Part shown: piece by piece, positions 46,120 to 56,435 of the stretch
Numbering within the stretch: the stretch's first letter is position 1
Layout: each line of letters begins with the position of its first letter
NCBI GenBank assembly: GCA_900556415.1
Contig: USOU01000003.1
Span: 1 to 64,000 of the forward strand
Length of the DNA: 64,000 nt
Source: an uncultured Collinsella sp.
GTDB taxonomy: Bacteria > Actinomycetota > Coriobacteriia > Coriobacteriales > Coriobacteriaceae
Direction of reading: 5' to 3'
Notes under the pieces: generated by a model
Databases searched by the model: none
The model's input: only the letters and a program-made list of their open reading frames with translations
Told to the model about the DNA's origin: nothing
Position numbers and translations under genes: made by a program

Positions 46120-47076
46120 GTGGAAACTGTCATCAATACCATACTTTCGGAAATGCAGGGCCTTCTCGACCCACACCAGCTCAAACATCTAACCATTACG
46201 CTTAGACGGGCACTCGGACCGAAACAAGCGGAACCAGGACAAGATCTGCTCGCGCTCTTTCTCACCGCTAAAGAAGTCGAGGGATGCTCTCCTAAAACCA
46301 TTGCATACTATGAGTCAACCTTACAGCATATGAGCACAACACTTGCTAAGCCCTATACCCAGGTTGAGAGTGACGACCTGCGTCGTTATCTCAATGATTA
46401 CGAGATAAATCGCGGCTCTAGTAAAGTCACAATCGATAATATACGCCGCATTATGTCGAGCTTCTTTTCGTGGCTTGAAGATGAGGATTACATTGTAAAA
46501 AGTCCTGTAAGGCGCATTCGTCGCGTCAAAACGGCTCAAGTAACCAAAGAGGTGCTTAGCGATGAGGAGCTGGAGGTCTTGCGAGACGCCTGTGATTCCA
46601 AGCGAGATCTTGCCATCGTTGATCTACTCGCTTCGACTGGCATGCGTATTGGGGAACTTGTGCGACTCGACAGGAAAGATGTCGATCTAAACGAGCGTGA
46701 ATGCCTTGTAATGGGGAAGGGAAATAAGCAGCGCCTCGTTTACTTTGACGCACGTGCTAAGTTGCATCTTACGGAATACCTTGCGAGCCGTGCCGACAAG
46801 AGCCCCGCACTATTTGTCGCACTCGATTCCTCAGCTCGACGCATTACAGTTGGGAGCATAGAGCTTCGCCTGCGTGGCTTAGGCAGAAGAGCCGGCATCA
46901 ATCGTGTTCATCCGCATATGTTTCGCCGTACGCTTGCTACCCATGCCATTGACAAAGGAATGCCCATAGAGCAGGTGCAAAAGCTGTTGGGCCATGCGAA
47001 AATAGACACAACCATGTACTACGCCATGGTTAATCAGAACAATGTAAAGGCTTCGCATAGGAAGTATTTGGAATGA
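46120..47076 (+). CDS. Tyrosine recombinase (XerC/D-like), probable hsdS invertase
   Basis: A 318-residue site-specific recombinase. The N-terminal SAM-like DNA-binding domain (LFLTAKEVEGCSPKTIAYY) is followed by the catalytic domain with STGMRIGELVRLD (Arg), MGKGNKQRLV (Lys), VHPHMFRRTLAT (HxxR), LLGHAKIDTTMYYAM (His and nucleophilic Tyr). GTG 46120 is chosen because GAAAGGA lies 6 nt upstream; ATG 46036 (beginning MPLLNSHLLHY, which encodes site b) and TTG 45982 are alternatives without a ribosome binding site. The stop overlaps the ATG of the next hsdS (ATGA). The location among four matched inverted sites makes hsdS inversion its likely job. Confidence 0.88.
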   Translation: METVINTILSEMQGLLDPHQLKHLTITLRRALGPKQAEPGQDLLALFLTAKEVEGCSPKTIAYYESTLQHMSTTLAKPYTQVESDDLRRYLNDYEINRGSSKVTIDNIRRIMSSFFSWLEDEDYIVKSPVRRIRRVKTAQVTKEVLSDEELEVLRDACDSKRDLAIVDLLASTGMRIGELVRLDRKDVDLNERECLVMGKGNKQRLVYFDARAKLHLTEYLASRADKSPALFVALDSSARRITVGSIELRLRGLGRRAGINRVHPHMFRRTLATHAIDKGMPIEQVQKLLGHAKIDTTMYYAMVNQNNVKASHRKYLE

Positions 47077-48152
47077 GCTGGACGCAAAAGACCTTGGGAG
47101 AGATTGTTAATCTAAAAAGGGGGTTTGACCTCCCTTCCAGCAGCAGAATCAATGGCCCCTATCCGGTTTTCTCATCTTCGGGACAAACGGGCACGCATTC
47201 GGAAGCCGCCGTTAAGGGTCCATGCGTCGTAACTGGACGCTACGGAACTATTGGCCAAGTTTTTTTCTCTGATGCAGCTTGCTGGCCATTAAATACGTCT
47301 TTGTACTCAACGGAGTTTAAGGGCAATGATCCTAAGTTCGTTTATTACCTACTCAAAACTATTCCATGGCGAGACTACTTAACTGCAAGCGCCGTGCCGG
47401 GCATAAATCGCAATCACGTCCATCTATGCCCGGTCTGTGTTCCGGATCACGAAACACAGACCGCTATTTCTGGCGTCTTGGGTTTACTAGACAATAAAAT
47501 TGAGCTCAACGCTAAGCTAAATGGCTATTTAGAAGAACAGTGCGAAGCGGTTGCCAATCACGAAAAAGGTTTCGCTGTCGAACTTTCCTCGCTATGCGAT
47601 TTAGTGAAAGAGAAAGCCGATTACAATGAGGCTAACTTTGATACCTACGTTTCAACAGAGTCTCTGCTCCCTGGCAAGAAGGGTAGGCAGGCACCATCGT
47701 CCCTGCCCCAAACCGGAAAAGTTACAGTTTACAAGGCCAGAGACATTCTGATTTCGAACATTCGCCCATACTTTAAAAAGATCTGGTACGCAGACCGAAC
47801 TGGAACCTGCTCGGGTGATGTCCTAGTGTTTAGAGCCAAGCAACCTGAGCAGTCCGGTTACCTCTATTCATGCATGCGCAGCGATGCTTTCTTCGATTAC
47901 ATCATGAAGGGCGCAAAGGGCACAAAGATGCCAAGAGGGGACAAAAAACAGATGCTCACTTATAAAGTTGCAAGTAATCCAAGTGGAGCAACCGTTGATT
48001 TTATTGAATCAGCGCTTAGCCAAGCATCGAGCTCAAGTAAAGAGAAACACAGTCTCGCCGCTCTTCGCGACGTTCTCCTCCCTAAATTAATGTCAGGAGA
48101 AATCGACGTCTCAAAGGTCGATCTTAAGCAGCTAAATAGCCATTTAGTTTAG
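47073..48152 (+). CDS. hsdS: Type I R-M specificity subunit HsdS, full-length, coupled to the recombinase
   Basis: A 359-residue specificity protein with two recognition domains. TRD1 runs from LGEIVNLKRGFDLPSSS to the first conserved helix (LGLLDNKIELNAKLNGYLEEQ); LNGYL at 149-153 is site c. TRD2 starts near HEKGFAVELSSLCDLV and ends with the second repeat LAALRDVLLPKLMSGEIDV and LNSHL at 354-358, which is site d. Its ATG overlaps the recombinase stop, so it may be expressed with the invertase. It converges on the truncated hsdS at 48124-48687, sharing site d. Base composition is more AT-rich than the housekeeping genes. Confidence 0.88.
   Translation: MSWTQKTLGEIVNLKRGFDLPSSSRINGPYPVFSSSGQTGTHSEAAVKGPCVVTGRYGTIGQVFFSDAACWPLNTSLYSTEFKGNDPKFVYYLLKTIPWRDYLTASAVPGINRNHVHLCPVCVPDHETQTAISGVLGLLDNKIELNAKLNGYLEEQCEAVANHEKGFAVELSSLCDLVKEKADYNEANFDTYVSTESLLPGKKGRQAPSSLPQTGKVTVYKARDILISNIRPYFKKIWYADRTGTCSGDVLVFRAKQPEQSGYLYSCMRSDAFFDYIMKGAKGTKMPRGDKKQMLTYKVASNPSGATVDFIESALSQASSSSKEKHSLAALRDVLLPKLMSGEIDVSKVDLKQLNSHLV
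47517..47532 (+). repeat. Inversion site c
   Basis: CTAAATGGCTATTTAG in the centre of the full-length hsdS, encoding LNGYL on the plus strand. The flanking AACGCTAA is shared with site d read on the minus strand, making a 26-bp near-identical pair. Confidence 0.85.
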
Positions 48153-48687
48153 CGTTGGCTTCGATTTTTGTTGTAAGAAGTTCAGCTATTAATGCTATTT
48201 TTCTCTGCTGTTCGAGGTCTGGCAATTCGAGCCTAATTCGTTTGAAATTCTTTGTTGGCTGGGCTAAGGCCGGTACTCCCGTTTGATTTGCAAATGCAAG
48301 AAGCTTGCCTCGTCCCTCTCTGGTGTGAAAATAGAAAACGAGATATGGAACGTATACTTTTGAAGTGTCGAAGGTCACCTTAAACTGCCGTTGGGAGCAC
48401 AAATACTCTTCGTAGGCAGAATCCTCTGGGATATAGGCGATTTGTCCGAGTGTGCCGCTGATCGTGACAACTACATCACCTCTTTTAGCAATTGAACGTG
48501 AGAGTGACCTCGCTTTTTCTTCAGTAACAAACTTCGTAAGGTTGTCTGTAACCTTAAATCCCTTTAGATTTGCGCCATCAATAATGGGGAAACCAGATGG
48601 GACAAAACAAGATACCTTTAGATTTGAGCCAAAAGGTCCTGCTGCAATATCGGTAATTACATCGGAAAGAACGATCTCAGAGTCCAT
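48124..48687 (-). CDS. hsdS: HsdS in the hsdRM operon, truncated to its first half in this orientation
   Basis: A 187-residue protein with a single recognition domain (IVLSDVITDIAAGPFGSNL, DGANLKGFKVTD, SGTLGQIAYIPED, PTKNFKRIRLELPDLEQQ) and the first conserved helix ending NAKLNGYLAA and a stop 6 nt after site d. Normal HsdS proteins are about twice this length with a second TRD. ATG 48687 overlaps the end of hsdM by 11 bp, so this is the copy expressed with hsdM. Inversion between sites c and d would fuse it in frame to the second TRD now in the plus-strand hsdS. Half-length HsdS can sometimes dimerise, so the present form need not be inactive. Confidence 0.85.
   Translation of the reverse strand: MDSEIVLSDVITDIAAGPFGSNLKVSCFVPSGFPIIDGANLKGFKVTDNLTKFVTEEKARSLSRSIAKRGDVVVTISGTLGQIAYIPEDSAYEEYLCSQRQFKVTFDTSKVYVPYLVFYFHTREGRGKLLAFANQTGVPALAQPTKNFKRIRLELPDLEQQRKIALIAELLTTKIEANAKLNGYLAA
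48132..48147 (-). repeat. Inversion site d
   Basis: CTAAATAGCCATTTAG on the plus strand, inverted relative to sites a and c. It encodes LNSHL at the end of the plus-strand hsdS and, read on the minus strand, LNGYL at residues 181-185 of the hsdS behind hsdM. Confidence 0.85.
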
Positions 48688-50200
48688 AACCAATCGCCTC
48701 CAGATTCTTCTTAATCTGCTCCTGCAAGCGGTTGGACTCTTCAAAGCACTTTGAAATCTCGTTGGTTAGGCGTGCCATCTTCTCCTCAAACGGCTCGCCG
48801 TCGTCTTCGAGCTCGGCAATGCCTACGTAGCGACCGGGCGTCAGGATGAAATCTTGCTTGGCGATTTCATCCAAATCCGCTATGGCACTGAACCCCTTCA
48901 CGGGCTCGAACTCGCCCTTGCGGAAGGAGTCGAATGCGGATGCAACTTTGTTGATGTCCTCTTCGGTAAACTCGCGTAGTTTGCGAGAGACCATGGTGCC
49001 CATTTCGCGGGCATCGATGAATAGCGTCTTGCCGGACTGAGCCTTCTTCTTGTTCAGGATCCACAGACACACGGGAATTTGGGTGCTGTAGAACAGCTGC
49101 CCCGGCATGGCTACAATGCCCTCGACCAAATCGTCCTCTACGATAGCGCGTCGAATATCGCCCTCGCCGCTCGTCTGGCTCGAGAGCGACCCGTTTGCCA
49201 ATACGAGGCCAATCTTGCCCGTGCCGTTAAGATGCCAAATCATATGCTGCATCCAAGCGAAGTTGGCGTTGCCCGTTGGCGGCATGCCGTACTTCCAACG
49301 TACGTCTTCCTGCAGCGCTTCGCCGCCCCAGTTCTTGAGGTTGAAGGGTGGGTTTGCCAACACATAGTCAAACTTTTCATTCTTGTGCTGGTCGGCGCTG
49401 AAGGTGTCTGCATAGTTGCCCAAATCGGCCTCGATGCCGCGAATACCGAGGTTCATCTTTGCGAGCTTCCACGTGGTAGGGTTGCTCTCCTGGCCAAAGA
49501 TAGTGATGTCCTGTACCACGTTGCCGCCATGGTGCTCGACGAAGGCGGCGGACTGCACGAACATGCCTCCGCTGCCGCAGCAGGGGTCGTACACACGACC
49601 GTGGAAAGGCTGGAGGATTTCAACCAGCGTGCGCACGATGCACGACGGCGTATAGAACTCGCCGGCGTTTTTGCCCTCCATTGATGCGAATTTCTGCAGG
49701 CAATATTCGTATGCGCGCCCTAACAGGTCTTTCTCGCTCTCGTTGTCGGTCATTTGTACGTTTGTGAATAAGTCTACGACGTCGCCTAAGCGTCGCTTAT
49801 CTAGTTCGGGACGAGCGAAGTTCTTGGGCAGCACGTCTTTGAGCTTGTCGTTCTCGCGCTCGATGGCGCGCATGGCATTGTCAATGATCTGGCCAATTTC
49901 GGGCGTATGCGCCGCCTGTGAGATGTTCGCCCAACGCGCTTCTTCGGGAACGAAGAAGACATTCTGCTCCATGTAGCAGTCACGATCTTCCTCGTCGCCG
50001 TAACCCTCTGCGACGAGCTCTAGATAGCGTTCGTCGAAACGGTCCGAGAGGTACTTCAGGAAAATGAGGCCTAATACGACGTTTTTGTACTCAGCAGCGT
50101 CCAAGTTGCCGCGCAGCACGTCTGCGGCGTTCCACAGTTGGTCCTCAAAGCCAACATCGGCCGTGTTCTTCTTGGTGTCCTTAGCCTTGCTTTTAGCCAT
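48677..50200 (-). CDS. hsdM: Type I R-M methyltransferase subunit HsdM
   Basis: A 507-residue N6-adenine methyltransferase. The N-terminal HsdM helical domain (LWNAADVLRGNLDAAEYKNVVLG in outline) is followed by GEFYTPSCIVRTLVEIL, motif I DPCCGSGGMFVQSA and motif IV NPPFNLKNWGG. QIPVCLWILNKKK and FILTPGRYVG are also typical. AACATGG context: the start lies 14 bp after the hsdR stop, and its end overlaps hsdS. It works as M2S with HsdS and as R2M2S with HsdR. Confidence 0.95.
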   Translation of the reverse strand: MAKSKAKDTKKNTADVGFEDQLWNAADVLRGNLDAAEYKNVVLGLIFLKYLSDRFDERYLELVAEGYGDEEDRDCYMEQNVFFVPEEARWANISQAAHTPEIGQIIDNAMRAIERENDKLKDVLPKNFARPELDKRRLGDVVDLFTNVQMTDNESEKDLLGRAYEYCLQKFASMEGKNAGEFYTPSCIVRTLVEILQPFHGRVYDPCCGSGGMFVQSAAFVEHHGGNVVQDITIFGQESNPTTWKLAKMNLGIRGIEADLGNYADTFSADQHKNEKFDYVLANPPFNLKNWGGEALQEDVRWKYGMPPTGNANFAWMQHMIWHLNGTGKIGLVLANGSLSSQTSGEGDIRRAIVEDDLVEGIVAMPGQLFYSTQIPVCLWILNKKKAQSGKTLFIDAREMGTMVSRKLREFTEEDINKVASAFDSFRKGEFEPVKGFSAIADLDEIAKQDFILTPGRYVGIAELEDDGEPFEEKMARLTNEISKCFEESNRLQEQIKKNLEAIGYGL

Positions 50201-50214
50201 GCTGTTTTAACTCC

Positions 50215-53304
<3,090 letters not shown>

Positions 53305-53357
53305 GCGCACTCCTTACCTTATGCTTTCACGATGTTGGTGAGCCTGTCCACCATTGC

Positions 53358-53366
53358 ATTCTAGCA
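53358..53366 (-). promoter_or_regulatory. Extended -10 promoter of the hsdRMS operon
   Basis: On the minus strand TGCTAGAAT carries the TGn extension and a good -10 (53363-53358), about 54 bp before the hsdR start. The -35 is not recognisable. Confidence 0.45.
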
Positions 53367-54044
53367 GTTAATCTTGCGTATATTGGTATATCTGACACCC
53401 GTTAGTTGCCATTTGGCCTATTGGCTGATCGTGCCCGAATGACAATTGGTGGCAAGGTTCTCTTACTTATTAAACTGGCTCCTATTTACAGGCGCTCGTG
53501 TTGTGGCAGTTGCCCAAGCGCTTGCTTGAAGCTGTTTTTGATGATCTTGAGATCGTTTCCCGCTTGCATTTTAATGAGTGTCGGGCCGGAGGCGATGGCG
53601 GATGTGGTGCGATGGTGCCAAGAAAAGCGCCTAGACCTGGGTGAAGAACCGAGGCCGCGGGCGCTTTTCTATTTCTTTGGTCGCATGGATTGTCTGTTCT
53701 GTTGGCCGCGCCGGCGTTGTTTCTTTGCTCTCGTTCGCGCGGCATCCGCTTGTGGCGGTGGATGTAAATAAAAGGTGGAGCGACTGCAAAAGAGCCGCTT
53801 CACTGGGTAAAATCAGGGTGTGCCGCGGAACCCGCTCCTCAGTCGGTCAACTTTGGAAGCGCGGGCAACGCAGGTGCTAATGTCTAAAGGGCCGGCTGCA
53901 ACCGGCCCTTTTCATGAGTCCCTTCGCTATCCGTTACTGCTTATATTCCCGCCAGATCGAGTAGAGGTTCCAGGCAATGCCGTGGGAGGCATCCTACCCA
54001 TCCCATGGTTTGGAGCAGTGTCGATCTAACGGGCAATCAAGCCT
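53367..54044. other. Intergenic region with two hairpins, no convincing gene
   Basis: About 680 bp. AGAAAAGCGCC (53621-53631) pairs with GGCGCTTTTCT (53660-53670), and AGGGCCGG (53888-53895) with CCGGCCCT (53902-53909) followed by TTTTC, a good plus-strand terminator. The frame from 53501 has a short stretch (FDDLEIVSRLHFNEC) that could be a decayed gene end. The terminator without a visible gene suggests either an unrecognised RNA or a decayed gene upstream of it. Confidence 0.4.
53888..53913 (+). terminator. Intrinsic terminator in the intergenic region
   Basis: AGGGCCGG-CTGCAA-CCGGCCCT followed by TTTTC. Confidence 0.7.
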
Positions 54045-54266
54045 CTAGCACTCTTTGAATTGAGCGAGCATCTGCCCGAAGAGGCTGAGCCCGGATGGCT
54101 CATAAATGAGCGAGCCACCATCTTCGGTTCGGTAGACCCCGCAGGGGAGATAACGCCCGTCGGGGAGGACATAGAGGTTGGCTTCTTCCTTCAGTCCTGC
54201 TGGAAATAGCGGAATCCCGTTTTCGCCCACTTGGAACTCATCGATATTCGCGATCTTCCTCTCCAT
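54045..54266 (-). CDS. Small protein of unknown function downstream of the ADP-ribosylglycohydrolase
   Basis: A 73-residue protein, probably cytoplasmic, mostly beta: IDEFQVGENGIPLF, NLYVLPDGRYLPCGVYRTEDGG. AGGAGG precedes the ATG. It starts 32 bp after the ADP-ribosylglycohydrolase stop on the same strand and is likely cotranscribed. No family recognised. Confidence 0.6.
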   Translation of the reverse strand: MERKIANIDEFQVGENGIPLFPAGLKEEANLYVLPDGRYLPCGVYRTEDGGSLIYEPSGLSLFGQMLAQFKEC

Positions 54267-54298
54267 GATGCCTCCTGCCTTATTTATTGAATGGCACC

Positions 54299-55087
54299 CT
54301 AAAACAAGCAGTTCTCAATCAGCTCTTTACCGCGCAAGGTATCGATCCACTCCTGCGGGATGGCCTCGATACCGTAGGCCGTGCCTGCGAGGGCGCCGGC
54401 GACGGCTGCGGTGGTGTCGGTGTCGTCGCCCAGGTTGACGGCGGTAAGGACGCAATCTTCGTAACTGCTGGTGTTGACAAAGCACCAGCTGGCGGCCTTA
54501 AGGGTGTCGCGCACGAAGCCGCCAGACCTGATTCCACGCTCGGGCACGTCTCTCAGCTGGAGCACCCATGAGGGAAGCGTGCCGTTCATCACGCTCCTCA
54601 TCAGCTCGACAAAAATGACGCATGCATCGGTTGACGTTCTGTGGGCGTGCGTAATCGCGGAGACCTCGCCGATCTCTTCGTCTGTCGCGTCGATAAAAGC
54701 CAGGGGTGCGATGCGCATGAGCGAACCGTTGCCGTTGTCGCGTTCGCCGGAGCCACCTTTGCCGGTGTGCAGGGCGCGAGCGGTCGTGCCGCCGTAATCG
54801 AAAACGCCGTCGATCGTATACTCGCCACGGGCAATCCAGCCTATGAACTTGTCGCGCACGTCCGCGGTGTCGATGTGCCCAAGCTCCCTAATCGAGTCGC
54901 TGGTAGCAAGCGTCATGGACGTGTCATCGCTCCAGGTGCCGGCGGGCTGCTCGTGCGTGCCGTAGCCGATCATGTTGGTGCATTCGAACGTGCCGTGGGG
55001 CCTGAACTCGTAGGGAACGCCCAGCGCGTCGCCGACGGCAAGCCCATAGATGCAGTCGCGCAGCGTTGTTTTCGGTCTGTCTGTCAT
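54299..55087 (-). CDS. ADP-ribosylglycohydrolase family protein (DraG-like)
   Basis: A 262-residue all-helical hydrolase that removes ADP-ribose from proteins or nucleic acids, or from related nucleosides. The metal-binding signatures are present: GLAVGDALGVPYEF, TWSDDTSMTLATSDS (the first Asp pair) and NLGDDTDTTAAVAGALAGTAYG (the second). GGTTARALH and NGNGSLMRIAP are also family features. The start at 55087 follows AAAGGAG. Its substrate is unknown; it lies near an R-M system but the link is only positional. Confidence 0.9.
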   Translation of the reverse strand: MTDRPKTTLRDCIYGLAVGDALGVPYEFRPHGTFECTNMIGYGTHEQPAGTWSDDTSMTLATSDSIRELGHIDTADVRDKFIGWIARGEYTIDGVFDYGGTTARALHTGKGGSGERDNGNGSLMRIAPLAFIDATDEEIGEVSAITHAHRTSTDACVIFVELMRSVMNGTLPSWVLQLRDVPERGIRSGGFVRDTLKAASWCFVNTSSYEDCVLTAVNLGDDTDTTAAVAGALAGTAYGIEAIPQEWIDTLRGKELIENCLF

Positions 55088-55147
55088 GAAAAGCTCCTTT
55101 TATGCTCTGTCGGGAATTCGTGATACCCTGCGGCAGCGTGTCAGGTT

Positions 55148-55176
55148 CAATTCGGAACGCAGTGCGATCCGAATTG
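55148..55176. repeat. Palindrome with CGCAGTGCG centre (copy 1)
   Basis: CAATTCGGA and TCCGAATTG flank A-CGCAGTGCG-A; symmetric apart from one A-A mismatch on each side of the centre and the central G. Confidence 0.7.
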
Positions 55177-55259
55177 GGGGAGCCCGACGGCAAACATGCT
55201 TTGCTTGTTCATTGCGCAAGCGTGTGCGGACCTAACCGAATCATTGGGGTTGAGACGGT

Positions 55260-55300
55260 TTCTCTCGATTCGCGACGCAGTGCGTCGCGAATCGAGAGAA
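55260..55300. repeat. Palindrome with CGCAGTGCG centre (copy 2), 20-bp arms
   Basis: TTCTCTCGATTCGCGACGCA and its exact reverse complement are separated by one G. TTGAG and CTCAA just outside extend the pairing. It lies 42 bp beyond the stop of the minus-strand HicB/HTH gene and could also terminate it. Confidence 0.8.
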
Positions 55301-55342
55301 CTCAATGGTCAATATGTCAAAATGGTATGCATAGACGTCTCT

Positions 55343-55795
55343 TTACACGGCAACAGGCATTTCTTTCGGGCGCCCTGCCTTTGGTGCGTCGGCGAGTCGT
55401 GCCTCGATGGAAGCTTTGGACACCATGCGCTTGGTGCCGTCCTTCCATGAATCCAATAGTCCTGCATTTATCTGTTGCGATATCCGTGCTGAGCTAACAC
55501 CGAGCATACGCGCGGCATCCGCTGCAGTGATGGCGGGGATGTCGGCGAGTTCGCGGCTGACGGCTACGGCGATAATCTTGCCGCCGTGTCGCGGCTCATG
55601 TTCGAAGTCTGTCACGGGAAGTTCAATGCCGCCCATAAGGTGATCGTCGACCATACATGCGAGAAAATCGGCGGCGCTTTCGACAGCGTCGTTTAGGTCG
55701 GAGCCAAATGTTCCTCCTCCGCCCAGCGAGCCACATGGCACAGCATCGACAATGCCGTCCGAATCAAAGAACTCGAATTCCCATACGTAAACCAT
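55343..55795 (-). CDS. HicB-like domain fused to a helix-turn-helix
   Basis: A 150-residue protein. Residues 1-60 look like a HicB/DUF1902 antitoxin fold (MVYVWEFEFFDSDG, GGGTFGSDLNDAVESAADFLA, GIELP). Residues about 85-135 form a DNA-binding domain (ITAADAARMLGVSSARISQQINAG, then DGTKRMVSKASIEARL). The start at 55795 follows GGAGGAGG; the longer frame to 55924 has no ribosome binding site. HicB antitoxins normally pair with a small HicA toxin, which I do not see here, so it is an orphan or a stand-alone regulator. Confidence 0.7.
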   Translation of the reverse strand: MVYVWEFEFFDSDGIVDAVPCGSLGGGGTFGSDLNDAVESAADFLACMVDDHLMGGIELPVTDFEHEPRHGGKIIAVAVSRELADIPAITAADAARMLGVSSARISQQINAGLLDSWKDGTKRMVSKASIEARLADAPKAGRPKEMPVAV

Positions 55796-55947
55796 GTAAG
55801 ACCTCCTCCGATGCCGGCGATTTGAGGAACATCCTAAGAGCCCACCAAGCGCATCGAACACCTTTATTGTCTCTAGTTTAAGGCCTCGTGCGGACACGAT
55901 TTGGTGCCCTGCGCGTGACCGCAAAAAGGGTTTGCGGTGGCTAAAAT

Positions 55948-56262
55948 GTGGTCATAGAGATGGTTTTATCGAACTCCATGGGGGTGGCGCGCGTGGATAA
56001 CAACACGTTGCTGTTTCACGATAAGGGTGCCGGCGTTTTCAAGGGAATAAGCATCTATCCCAATCGTATCGAGGCGGTCGTGAAGAACGACTTCTTCGGT
56101 ACCCATACCAAGATCGTCTACCTCAAGGACATTACGGGTGTCAACGGGGTCAAGGGTAAGCGCGTGTTCCTCCGTAATAGGTTGCTGACCGCCTGTTCTT
56201 ACAGGCTGAGCAGTCACTCTCAGGCCCAGGAATTCGTGAACGTGCTGAACTCGGTGATGTAG
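55948..56262 (+). CDS. PH-like small protein of unknown function
   Basis: A protein of up to 104 residues with a run of beta-strands (NTLLFHDKGAGVFKGISIYP, NRIEAVVKND, TKIVYLKDITGVNGVKGKRV) and a final helix (SQAQEFVNVLNSVM), the layout of a bacterial PH domain. The start is uncertain: GTG 55948 is the longest; GTG 55993 has the best ribosome binding site (GGGGGTGG, 5 nt away); ATG 55978 is a third option. No membrane segment. Confidence 0.5.
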   Translation: MVIEMVLSNSMGVARVDNNTLLFHDKGAGVFKGISIYPNRIEAVVKNDFFGTHTKIVYLKDITGVNGVKGKRVFLRNRLLTACSYRLSSHSQAQEFVNVLNSVM

Positions 56263-56340
56263 CCGATGGCGGCGTTCGGGCCAGACTTACGCCCGCGCAT
56301 CTGGTGGCTCGGCGGCTGGACGCTCGACCTGCGAGTTCTC

Positions 56341-56420
56341 TGGACACACTACCTCTTCATTTGCAAAAAGCGAGGGGCGCAGAACGGCATTTTGCGCCCC
56401 TCATCAAATCGATGTGTCCA
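56341..56420 (-). terminator. Nested hairpin terminator after the PI-PLC-like gene
   Basis: GAGGGGCGCA and TGCGCCCCTC (56372-56381/56393-56402) are followed on the minus strand by GCTTTTTGC. The outer words TGGACACA (56341-56348) and TGTGTCCA (56413-56420) pair as well, with ATTTG/CAAAT between. Confidence 0.75.
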
Positions 56421-56435
56421 AAAGGGCTGGCTGGC

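Noticed and set aside
53406-53771. A 121-codon frame in the hsdR upstream region
   Set aside because: Cys/Arg-rich and irregular, no ribosome binding site, crosses a hairpin; no sign of coding selection.
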